The translations under genes were made by a program, and so were the position numbers. From an uncultured Lachnospiraceae bacterium (GTDB taxonomy: Bacteria; Bacillota; Clostridia; Lachnospirales; Lachnospiraceae), in the NCBI GenBank assembly GCA_903789615.1, contig CAIFEV010000008.1, positions 41,635 to 105,634 of the forward strand: a DNA stretch of 64,000 bases, written 5' to 3'. Shown one piece after another: positions 51,489 through 58,772 of the stretch; position 1 is the first letter of the stretch, and each line of letters opens with the position of its first letter. The notes beneath the pieces are model-generated. The model was given only the letters and a program-made list of their open reading frames with translations. It did no database searches and was not told the origin of the DNA.

Positions 51489-53042
51489 ATGGCCATTTAC
51501 AAGGATTCATATGATGTCGTGGTGATCGGCGGCGCACTGGCCGGCATGAGCTGCGCCATGAAGCTGGCCTCGGAGGGAAAGGACGTTCTGGTTCTGGAAC
51601 GTCACAATCTGCCGGGCGGGATCGCCACCTCATTTGTCAGGGGCGGTGTGGAGATGGAGGCCACCCTGCACGAGATGATGTCGATCGGGCCGGAGAGCGA
51701 TCCGCTGCCGATGCGCCGGTACCTGGACGAGATGAAGGTGGCTATCCGGTGGCTGCGGGTGCCGGAGGCGTATGACCTGGTGTCGCAGGAGGACGGGATT
51801 GCCATCAGCCTGCACGCCGGCAGGAGAAGCGACGGAACCTGGGTTGCGGCGGACGAGATCGAGGCGCTCTATCCCGGCAGCCGTGACGATGTGAACCGGC
51901 TTCTGGAACTGTGCCGCAAGGTATATGAGTCGGTCAACTACCTGAACGACCACACCGTGAGCAAGCTGCAGATGCTGCGGGACCACGAGGAACTCGTCAA
52001 GACGGCCGGATATTCCGCCAAAGAAGTGATGAATACCATGTTCCCGAAGCTCTCCGCAAAGGTGAAGAAGATTCTCTCCGCCTACTGGATCTACGTCGGG
52101 CAGCCGATTCCGACGCTGCCGTTCACGGTTTACGCGTTTCTGATGGGCGATTACATGTCGGGCGGAAGCTATGTGGCCCGCGGGTTCTCGCACGAGATGT
52201 CCGTGGCGATGGAGCATCGGTGCGAGCAGATGGGTGTGCAGATGGAGTTCGGGCAGAACGTCGAAAAAATCCTCGTGAAAAATGGCAGAGTCACCGGTGT
52301 GCGCACCAGCCGCGGCGATGAGATTGCCTGCCGGTATGTGGCGTCGGCGCCGTATCCGAACACGGTTTACGGGAAGATGATCGAGCCGAAGTCCGAGGTG
52401 CCGCCGGAGGCGTTCCGCTATGCCAACGCGATGCCGATGTCGGTTTCCTGCTTCTCGGTGGTCATGCTGCTGGACGCGCGGCCGGAGGAGTTGAACATAC
52501 ACTCGTACTCGGTATTCTCTTCCGAGACGGCCATGAACACGGTAAAATTCTGGAAGCAGGGCAGGAAACTCGGCGGCTGGGATTATCTCACGACCATCTG
52601 CCTGAACTTCGCCAACCCGGACGGTGTGCCGGACGGCATGACGTCGCTCTCGATCACCTATCTGCCGCTCCCGGAGTGCTTTGACGAAGTCACGGCAGAC
52701 AATTACTTTGAGGTGAAGAGAAAGTACGCCGGCGAGATGATCGACCAGGTGAGCTGCCGGCTGGGCGTGAATCTGCGGGATCACATCGCGGAGATCGAAA
52801 TCGAGACGCCGGTCACGATATCCCATTACACCAGCGACTACCGCGGCGGTATATACGGGTATCAGCACAATATGCAGAATTCCATTGTGGCCCGCCTGGC
52901 GGATATTGAGAGAACGACGTATATCAGAGGCCTGGTGAGCTGCGCCAGCCATCAGCTGGCCGGAGACGGCATGGCGGTCAACATGAACAACGGGCGGATC
53001 GCGGCCATGCAGATCCTGGCGGAAATGAAGAAGGAGGCATGA
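51489..53042 (+). CDS. Phytoene-desaturase/retinol-saturase-like FAD oxidoreductase
   Basis: ATG 51489 follows AAAGGAG and gives 517 residues. The N-terminal DVVVIGGALAGMSCAMKLASEGKDVLVLE motif shows the glycine-rich FAD site with GALAG in place of GxGxxG's usual middle glycine. LPGGIATSFVRGGVEMEATLH matches the CrtI/carotenoid isomerase/retinol saturase family, and the C-terminal end has LVSCASHQLAGDGMAVNMNNG. Family members isomerise, desaturate or saturate C=C bonds in lipids. Here it stands between the isomerase-like enzyme and two electron-transfer proteins, so a double-bond reductase in fatty acid biohydrogenation is a good hypothesis. Confidence 0.82.
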   Translation: MAIYKDSYDVVVIGGALAGMSCAMKLASEGKDVLVLERHNLPGGIATSFVRGGVEMEATLHEMMSIGPESDPLPMRRYLDEMKVAIRWLRVPEAYDLVSQEDGIAISLHAGRRSDGTWVAADEIEALYPGSRDDVNRLLELCRKVYESVNYLNDHTVSKLQMLRDHEELVKTAGYSAKEVMNTMFPKLSAKVKKILSAYWIYVGQPIPTLPFTVYAFLMGDYMSGGSYVARGFSHEMSVAMEHRCEQMGVQMEFGQNVEKILVKNGRVTGVRTSRGDEIACRYVASAPYPNTVYGKMIEPKSEVPPEAFRYANAMPMSVSCFSVVMLLDARPEELNIHSYSVFSSETAMNTVKFWKQGRKLGGWDYLTTICLNFANPDGVPDGMTSLSITYLPLPECFDEVTADNYFEVKRKYAGEMIDQVSCRLGVNLRDHIAEIEIETPVTISHYTSDYRGGIYGYQHNMQNSIVARLADIERTTYIRGLVSCASHQLAGDGMAVNMNNGRIAAMQILAEMKKEA

Positions 53043-53043
53043 G

Positions 53044-54258
53044 ATGAAGGTAGAAGGATTTTTAAAAGACGTTACCGGAGCCTCCCGTGTGACCCGCGCC
53101 AGACACCGGCTGATCGATTCCGGAAGTCCGCAGAATCTGTACCACGACCACATCCGCGAGCTGGCGGAGGAGCTCCATCCTAAGGAGACGCGTGTGCGCG
53201 TGACCCGGGTTGAGGACGTTTCGAAAACCGCCCGAAAGTTCACGTTTGAGGCGGCCGAAGGCTCTATTCTGCCGCCGTTTCAGGCGGGGCAGTATGTGTC
53301 ACTGGATCTTGCCATTCCGGACGGCGAAGGAAAGACAGTCCGCACGGCGAGGCCATTTTCCATATGTTCGGCGCCGTTTCAGGCGAGGCAGAAGGAAAAG
53401 CCGTTTTTTGAACTGACGATCCGGGACGGCAGGCCGGGCGAAGGCTTCGCCTCAGGCTATATGTACAACAGCTGCCGGGTGGGCGATGTCTTCACGGCAC
53501 ATCTGCCGTTCGGACAGTTTTACTACGAATCGCTGCGCGATGCAAAGCAGGTTGTCGCGCTGGCCGGCGGTTCCGGTATCACGCCGTTTTACTCGATGGC
53601 GCAGGAGATTGCGCACGGCACGCTGGACTGCAGTCTGACGATCCTGTACGGATCGGTCCGGGCTGATGATATAATTCTGGAGAAGCAGATCCGGGAGATC
53701 CGCTGCCCGAGGGTACGCTTTGTGAACGTCATTTCCGGCGACCCGGATTACCCGGGAGAAAAGGGATACCTGAGCGCAGATCTGATCCGGAAGTACACGG
53801 AAGGAGATCCGGCGGACGGCGGCACGTCATACTTTGTCTGCGGGCCGCTTCCGATGTACCGGTTTGTGGAGAGCGAGCTTAAGAAACTCGGCGTTCCGAA
53901 GCGCCGCATCCGCATGGAAGTGTTCGGCGCGCCGCGCGACATTACGAAGGACCCGGACTATCCGGCGCGCGAGCCGGAGATCTTTCGTCTCACGGTGTAC
54001 CGCGGGCTGGAAGAGACGGTGATTAACGCGAGCAGTCTCGAGCCTCTGGCAGTGGCGCTGGAGCGCGCGGGCGTTCCGAACCAGACGCGCTGCCGCAGCG
54101 GCGCGTGCGGGTACTGCCGCTGCAAGCTGCTGAAGGGAGACGTCTTTGTGCCTTCCGCCGGCGACGGAAGGCGGTACGCGGACAGAAAATTCGGCTACGT
54201 GCATGCCTGCTCGACCTATCCGCTCTCGGACTGCGCGATCAAGATCCCGATCTGCTGA
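53044..54258 (+). CDS. Ferredoxin-NAD(P) reductase-type protein with C-terminal [2Fe-2S] domain
   Basis: The 404-residue protein begins one base after the previous stop. It has an extra N-terminus of about 50 residues, an FAD-binding FR-type barrel (FQAGQYVSLDL, ARPFSICSAP) and an NAD(P) domain (VVALAGGSGITPFYSMA, YFVCGPLPMY). A plant-type ferredoxin domain follows with Cys in RCRSGACGYCRCKLLKG and a last Cys in YVHACSTYPLSDC. This is the layout of electron-supplying reductases for oxygenases and desaturases. In an anaerobe it more likely feeds electrons from NAD(P)H to the neighbouring flavoenzymes or the rubredoxin domain encoded next. Confidence 0.9.
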   Translation: MKVEGFLKDVTGASRVTRARHRLIDSGSPQNLYHDHIRELAEELHPKETRVRVTRVEDVSKTARKFTFEAAEGSILPPFQAGQYVSLDLAIPDGEGKTVRTARPFSICSAPFQARQKEKPFFELTIRDGRPGEGFASGYMYNSCRVGDVFTAHLPFGQFYYESLRDAKQVVALAGGSGITPFYSMAQEIAHGTLDCSLTILYGSVRADDIILEKQIREIRCPRVRFVNVISGDPDYPGEKGYLSADLIRKYTEGDPADGGTSYFVCGPLPMYRFVESELKKLGVPKRRIRMEVFGAPRDITKDPDYPAREPEIFRLTVYRGLEETVINASSLEPLAVALERAGVPNQTRCRSGACGYCRCKLLKGDVFVPSAGDGRRYADRKFGYVHACSTYPLSDCAIKIPIC

Positions 54259-54317
54259 AAAGGAAATCGGGCAAACAGAAGGAAACCAGGAAGAAGCCAG
54301 GAAGGAAGGAGCATTTC

Positions 54318-54935
54318 ATGGATAAAAAAGCGATGTACCGTCTCACATACGGGCTTTTCGTCATCACCGTCCGGGGTGAGAAGGACAACGGATGCATCAT
54401 CAACACCGCCATTCAGGCGGCCTCGGATCCCAACACTGTCACGGTCTGCCTGAACAAGACGGACTTTACGCACGACATTCTGATGAAGACGGGCGTCTTC
54501 AATTTATCCGTACTGACGGAGTCGGCACCATTTGCCATATTCCGGAGGTTCGGCTATCAGAGCGGGCGGGACATCGACAAATTTGCGGACTACACCGGGA
54601 TGACCCGCACGGCAAATGGCGTTTTCCGCCTCACGGAGAGCGTCAACGCCTGGATTTCCTGCAAGGTGCGGCAGACAGTGGATCTCGGCAGCCACACGAT
54701 GTTCATCGCCGACGTCACGGACATGGAGGCGGTGAGCGGCGAGCCGTCCGTGACTTATGCGTATTACATGGACAACATCAAGCCGAAGCCGCAGGAGACT
54801 GCGGGAAAAACGGGACAGGTGGTATGGCGCTGCCGGATCTGCGGATATGAATATGTGGGAGAAGAGCTGCCCGCCGACTTCGTCTGCCCGATCTGCAAGC
54901 ATCCCGCCTCGGATTTTGAGCGGATTGTGAAGTGA
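54318..54935 (+). CDS. Flavin reductase-rubredoxin fusion (high-molecular-weight rubredoxin type)
   Basis: ATG 54318 follows GAAGGAAGGAGC and gives 205 residues. Residues 1-155 are a flavin-reductase-like FMN domain (YRLTYGLFVITVRGEKDNGCIINTA split around 3-30, and LNKTDFTHDILMKTG). Residues 165-205 are a rubredoxin (WRCRICGYEYVGEELPADFVCPICKHPASDFERI) with both C-x2-C pairs. The arrangement equals the Hrb protein of Moorella, which passes electrons from NADH-linked partners to flavodiiron proteins. No flavodiiron gene is here; its acceptor may be the saturase-like enzyme. It is the last gene of the operon. Confidence 0.9.
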   Translation: MDKKAMYRLTYGLFVITVRGEKDNGCIINTAIQAASDPNTVTVCLNKTDFTHDILMKTGVFNLSVLTESAPFAIFRRFGYQSGRDIDKFADYTGMTRTANGVFRLTESVNAWISCKVRQTVDLGSHTMFIADVTDMEAVSGEPSVTYAYYMDNIKPKPQETAGKTGQVVWRCRICGYEYVGEELPADFVCPICKHPASDFERIVK

Positions 54936-55059
54936 GACGAGTCAGACGCTGCCTCCGGGGGCGGAGAAAACACAGATGGGCAAGGTCTTCCCCGAGCGGT
55001 TCTGGGCGTCTCCGGGGTGGTGGCTCCGGGAAAACGGCGGACCGGTCATTAGACTCAAA

Positions 55060-55099
55060 AACGCTTCCGCCTCTTTGCGGTTTAAGAGGAGGAAGCGTT
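55060..55099. terminator. Long hairpin downstream of the redox operon
   Basis: AACGCTTCCGCCTCTT (55060-55075) pairs with AAGAGGAGGAAGCGTT (55084-55099), with one mismatch. The T-rich side is on the minus strand, so it is a terminator mainly in that direction, although it may also stop the plus-strand operon. Confidence 0.55.
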
Positions 55100-55293
55100 A
55101 GTCCCGTGTATCTGGCCGGTGCGTTTTTCTTGAAAAGAGTCTGTTGGAAAGCGTCATGCAGGAAGTGACCGGAAAATCCAGATGGGATGCCCGGCTGCAT
55201 CTGTCAGTCCAGGGGAGAATGGTAAGACGCAGCTTCTAATTGTTAGGCATGTCTAATTATACCGGATTCTGATATCTTGTCAAGCGGGACTTT

Positions 55294-55337
55294 CAACATG
55301 TCGGTCCGAAACTTACAACATGTCGGTCCGGAACTTA
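55294..55337. repeat. 22-bp direct repeat, two copies
   Basis: CAACATGTCGGTCCGAAACT at 55294 recurs at 55316 with one base changed; the period is 22. ACTTTCAACATG just before suggests a further partial copy. It may be the end of a lost IS21-type element, whose ends carry such repeats. Confidence 0.5.
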
Positions 55338-55398
55338 TGGCGGCTGAACTCATGGTGGGCAATGGTGGGCGGCAGAGAGGAGAAAGGAGCATTCGGCC

Positions 55399-55426
55399 TT
55401 GATTTCCCCGGGACCGGTGCTATAAT
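55399..55426 (+). promoter_or_regulatory. Promoter of tRNA-Val gene
   Basis: TTGATT (55399-55404) and TATAAT (55421-55426) are 16 bases apart. The tRNA begins 12 bases after the -10. Confidence 0.7.
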
Positions 55427-55437
55427 AACCTTCGTCA

Positions 55438-55510
55438 GGGCGTATAGCTCAGCCGGGAGAGCGTCTGGGTCACAACCAGAAGGTCGTGGGTTCGAGCCCC
55501 GCTGCGCCCA
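55438..55510 (+). tRNA. tRNA-Val, anticodon CAC
   Basis: A full cloverleaf of 73 bases is visible: acceptor arm GGGCGTA/TGCGCCC with discriminator A, D arm GCTC/GAGC, anticodon stem TCTGG/CCAGA with loop GTCACAA (anticodon CAC at positions 34-36) and T arm GTGGG/CCCGC with TTCGAGC. The 3' CCA is not encoded. It reads the valine codon GUG. It is a single tRNA gene with its own promoter and terminator. Confidence 0.93.
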
Positions 55511-55516
55511 CTTATC

Positions 55517-55547
55517 AGAGTCATGCGAAAGCATGGCTCTTATTTTT
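55517..55547 (+). terminator. tRNA-Val terminator
   Basis: AGAGTCATGC-GAAA-GCATGGCTCT with a tetraloop is followed by TATTTTT. Confidence 0.85.
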
Positions 55548-55591
55548 ATATTTTCAGGGGAGGCAGGCTTTAGGGGGCATTAGGTCATGCT

Positions 55592-55714
55592 GGCGTCAGG
55601 CTGTGGGCAATATGGAGCCAGGCCGGGGGGATTGGCATCAGGCTGTGGGCAAGATGGAGCCAGACCGGGGGATTGGCGTCAGGCTGTGGGTAAGATGGAG
55701 CCAGACCGGGGGTA
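55592..55714. repeat. 41/42-bp tandem repeat, three copies
   Basis: Copies begin at 55592, 55634 and 55675 (GGCGTCAGGCTGTGGG or GGCATCAGGCTGTGGG, then ATGGAGCCAG and a G run). Copy lengths are 42, 41 and about 40. Confidence 0.85.
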
Positions 55715-55722
55715 GTTCGGGA

Positions 55723-56045
55723 TTTCAGCAAAAATCACGATTCATAGCAATCTAGCTGAACAAATTATAGGATATATTATATGCGATTAAGCAAAATAGG
55801 AGATTCTTGCTATTTCCGCTGATGTTTTCCCAGAATCCTGGACGAAAAAACAAGCGGAAAGCAGGCTGAAACTCATTTTAGCTGAAAGCCCTCCTGCAGC
55901 CAGCCTTTAATTATCAGCAAAAAGCAGTCTGATGCTCAATCTAGCTGAAATCGCGCCTGCAGCTGGGGCCTGATCATCAGCGAAAATAAGCGAAAATCAG
56001 CAAAAATCAGCAATAAGCAGTCTGATGCCCGATTTAGCTGAAATC
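55723..56045. repeat. Cluster B of CAGCNAAA/TTTNGCTG palindromes
   Basis: Five modules at about 55723-55761, 55785-55823, 55851-55887, 55913-55952 and 55976-56045 begin with CAGCAAAAA, CAGCGAAAA or similar and end with TAGCTGAA or TTCCGCTGA. Modules four and five share GCAGTCTGATGC. AAATTATAGGATATATTAT stands between the first and second, as in cluster A. The stretch from 55547 to 56094 has no other content. Confidence 0.68.
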
Positions 56046-56094
56046 CCCCAGGAATACAGCCGCCCCTGACACATAAAAGCCGGCAGAAGCAGGA

Positions 56095-57162
56095 TTATCT
56101 GAATGCAAACGCGACAAACGGCAGGATGCACAGCAGCCAGCCGGCAAGGATCAGGGCCGCGTGTTTTTTTTCGGCGTGGATGGCGGCGAATTCGCGGATA
56201 AGGGCGCTCGGCCAGTAGTAGGCGGCCACCGGAGCGCCGATTCCGGTTGCTTTAAAGCCTGAGCGGCGGGCGTAGCGCAGGGCGCGGCACACGTGATAGT
56301 TGCTCGTAACGATGGCGACATACGGGCGGCCGGAAATCTGCATGGAATTTGTTCCGGCGATGTCAGAGCGGATAAGCTCTCTGGAAAATTTCAGGTTTTC
56401 AGACGTCGTCCGGGACTTCTCTTCGGACAGGATTTTGTTCTCCGGGATGCCGTGCGACACAAGATAGGCCGCCATGGCCTTCCCCTCCGGGAGCTCTTCA
56501 TCTTTTCCCTGACCGCCGGACGGAATCATGACAGGCGGCGTCGGGTCCTTGTGCCAGACCTCGATCGCCTTGTCGAGGCGCTGGGAGAGAAGCCGGGAGA
56601 TTTTCCTGCCGTCAATCAGCCCGGCGCCCAGAATGATAACGTAGTCAAAGTCGCGGCGGCGCGGGATCAGCTGCAGAAACCAGGAATACGTCAGAAATGA
56701 CAGGAAGCACAGCGAAAAGTAGGCGGCGCTCACGGAAATCAGGATGAGCACGAGCGGCAGAGAGCGGAATTCGTCTCCGGATGGCTGTGCTTTCAGCTGT
56801 GGCAGCCACACAGCCAGAAATGCACTCACCTCTCCGATGGCGATGAACAGTCCGAAAAACAGCGATAGCAGATTTTTAAATCGTCTTCCCTCCCGCTTCA
56901 TCATGACAAATCCGTTATAAATCAACAGAAACGGGACGGCCAGGATGAGGAGGCCTGTCAGCGAGAACAGGACAAGAGCGGTCACCTGGGCGTAAGGCCC
57001 GGAGAGCGCTGTGATGAGCGGAATCAGAGAGAGAAATGCGAGCAGCAGAAAGGTGCAGTTGCGGTAACGGCTTCTGTCCCGGATCACGGAAACCAGCAGA
57101 ATCCCCCAGAAAATCCCGGCCGGGATGAGTGCGGAAAGTACACCTTGTACGTAATTTGTCAT
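56095..57162 (-). CDS. YdcF/ElyC-family membrane protein (DUF218)
   Basis: The 355-residue protein has five or six N-terminal membrane segments (to about 175). A DUF218 domain follows: YVIILGAGLIDGRKISRLLSQR, VMIPSGGQGKDEELPEG, EEKSRTTSENLKFS and VAIVTSNYHVCRA. A last helix (AALILAGWLLCILPFVAFAF) closes it. DUF218 proteins such as ElyC and SanA act in envelope or polyprenyl-carrier homeostasis; the exact activity is not settled. It is divergent from the TerB-like gene and ends beside the palindrome cluster. Confidence 0.9.
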   Translation of the reverse strand: MTNYVQGVLSALIPAGIFWGILLVSVIRDRSRYRNCTFLLLAFLSLIPLITALSGPYAQVTALVLFSLTGLLILAVPFLLIYNGFVMMKREGRRFKNLLSLFFGLFIAIGEVSAFLAVWLPQLKAQPSGDEFRSLPLVLILISVSAAYFSLCFLSFLTYSWFLQLIPRRRDFDYVIILGAGLIDGRKISRLLSQRLDKAIEVWHKDPTPPVMIPSGGQGKDEELPEGKAMAAYLVSHGIPENKILSEEKSRTTSENLKFSRELIRSDIAGTNSMQISGRPYVAIVTSNYHVCRALRYARRSGFKATGIGAPVAAYYWPSALIREFAAIHAEKKHAALILAGWLLCILPFVAFAFR

Positions 57163-57181
57163 GATGAAACAGCTGCTCCTT

Positions 57182-57190
57182 TGTTATAAT
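57182..57190 (+). promoter_or_regulatory. Extended -10 promoter
   Basis: TGTTATAAT combines a consensus TATAAT (57185-57190) with an upstream TG. It lies about 85 bases before the TerB-like gene; no good -35 is seen. Confidence 0.55.
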
Positions 57191-57275
57191 GAACAGGATC
57201 AGTATACTTGTCCGGGAAGAAAAGCGCCACTGCCAGGGCGCCCCGCAGAGAAAATTTTCAAGAGGAAAGGACTTC

Positions 57276-58772
57276 ATGATACGCTACACCGGTGAATATT
57301 CCGATATTCCGCTCCCGGATGCCGCACGGCAGACGCAGGAGCTGCCCGGCACGCTTGAGGCGCTGCGCCGCATGACCCGGGAGGGGAACACCGGCGCGGA
57401 GGAGCTGTTTTACAGACAGGCGAAACTGGCGGAGAATTATGAAGATGATTCGGTCTATTCCGGTGAGTTTATCTGGTACAATCCGACGTATGAGCGCATG
57501 AACAACCGGGTGCTGCGGGGATACTTCGGATGGCGCACAAGGCTTCGCGCCGGAAAGGCGGAGGCAGGGGCGCCGGTGTCCTTTGCCTATGTGCTTGCCT
57601 ACGAGCTGATGGACGGCGTCGGTGAGCAGGGCGAGGCGGGATTCAAGCGCATGAAGCAGCTGCAGGATATGTTCGGGGAGCGCAGCGCCGCATTTGCCAC
57701 GTCGATGAACTACTGGATGCACGACTTTATTATCTACAACGATCTGCCGGTGAGTCTCGCGCCGGAGCTTTTCACCGGATCAGCGCGAGCCGCGGCGGCG
57801 CGGATTCTCGAGGCGGCTGAGCGGGGCGAAAAACAGGATCCGGAAGAATTCCTCACGGCCTGTCAGACGGCCTGCACGGCCAGGGCGGGAGCTTCCGCAT
57901 TTGCCAGGAAGTACCGCGGGGACTTTGCGCAGGTTCTGATGCGGGCGTTCTACCTGGCAGGTGAGCGCGACCGGCGCTGCGGGAGAGGGAGTCTCGCGCA
58001 GCGCTGCCTCGGCGGGATCGTGCGGATTCCGTGGTACCCGTTCCGCTCGGCCCCGTTTTTTGACTACCGCGCGTACAAAGATTTCCGGTATGAGGCCGGA
58101 TGCGATCAGGTGTATACGTGCCGGGACGGGAACTGGACGAGACAGGCAAGAAGCCTCACGCACTCCGTGTCGTACCCCGGGATGGGCGAGCTGTGCCAGG
58201 AGACGGACCGGCAGATGCGGCAGGCGTGGCACTTCGGGCACCCGCTGAAGCAGGGGGCTGGCGCCTGGTTTGAGGAGCCGGTGAAGGAAGCCCTGGAAGC
58301 GTACCTCCGGGAGAAGGAGGAGGCTGCCCGGCCCAGGATCACACTGGATATGGGAAGCCTCGGGAAAATCCGGAGGGACGCGGACACGACAAGAGACGCG
58401 CTGCTGGTGGACGAGGAGGAGAGCCCGGTTCTGAAAACGGCACCGGAAATCCAAGCGCCGGAAATCCTCACGCCGGGACCGGAAATTTTTTCCGCGCCCG
58501 GACCTGCAACAGAACCGGAAAGCCGGGAAAGGCAGGAGACATCCGGAGCCGTTCTCACGGACGACGAGCGGGAAATCCTGCGGCGGATCGCGCAGGGCGG
58601 CGACTGGAAGGGGTACGCGGCAGAACACAGACTGATGCTGTCGATGACGGTGGATTCTATCAATGAGAAGCTGATGGAGAAGATCGGCGATACCGTCCTG
58701 GAGTGGGACGGGGATGCGCCGGAGGTCATCGAAGATTACCGGGAGGATATCCGTGCATTCTACGAACAGTAA
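57276..58772 (+). CDS. TerB-N/TerB-C domain protein
   Basis: From ATG 57276 (AAGAGGAAAGGA upstream) the protein is 498 residues. The N-terminal 230 residues match the TerB-N domain (YSGEFIWYNPTYERMNNRVLRGYFGWRTRLRAG in part, AYVLAYELMDGVG). A central region with paired cysteines follows. The last 70 residues (LTDDEREILRRIAQGG...EHRLMLSMTVDSINEKL) resemble TerB-C, which ends IGDTVLEWDGDAPEVIEDYREDI. A Pro/Glu-rich linker (about 405-445) separates them. Such proteins are linked to tellurite-resistance-type stress systems and, in some cases, to ATPase partners; none is adjacent. Function is unknown. Confidence 0.8.
   Translation: MIRYTGEYSDIPLPDAARQTQELPGTLEALRRMTREGNTGAEELFYRQAKLAENYEDDSVYSGEFIWYNPTYERMNNRVLRGYFGWRTRLRAGKAEAGAPVSFAYVLAYELMDGVGEQGEAGFKRMKQLQDMFGERSAAFATSMNYWMHDFIIYNDLPVSLAPELFTGSARAAAARILEAAERGEKQDPEEFLTACQTACTARAGASAFARKYRGDFAQVLMRAFYLAGERDRRCGRGSLAQRCLGGIVRIPWYPFRSAPFFDYRAYKDFRYEAGCDQVYTCRDGNWTRQARSLTHSVSYPGMGELCQETDRQMRQAWHFGHPLKQGAGAWFEEPVKEALEAYLREKEEAARPRITLDMGSLGKIRRDADTTRDALLVDEEESPVLKTAPEIQAPEILTPGPEIFSAPGPATEPESRERQETSGAVLTDDEREILRRIAQGGDWKGYAAEHRLMLSMTVDSINEKLMEKIGDTVLEWDGDAPEVIEDYREDIRAFYEQ

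Larger units (their letters stand above)
54936..55437. other. Intergenic region with hairpin, direct repeat and tRNA promoter
   Basis: This 502-base gap holds a hairpin at 55060-55099, a 22-bp direct repeat at 55294-55337 and the tRNA promoter at 55399-55426. I see no supported protein gene. Confidence 0.6.

Noticed and set aside
51630..53243. 537-codon minus-strand open frame over the saturase-like gene
   Set aside because: Length is due to high GC; the plus strand has clear FAD motifs and a ribosome site.
55438..55510. tRNA-His (anticodon GTG)
   Set aside because: The loop is GTCACAA with U33 before CAC, so the anticodon is CAC (Val).
55592..56045. CRISPR array or coding region read through from the tRNA
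   Set aside because: Repeat periods differ, there are no equal spacers, and the short open frame crossing the tRNA has no start or motif.
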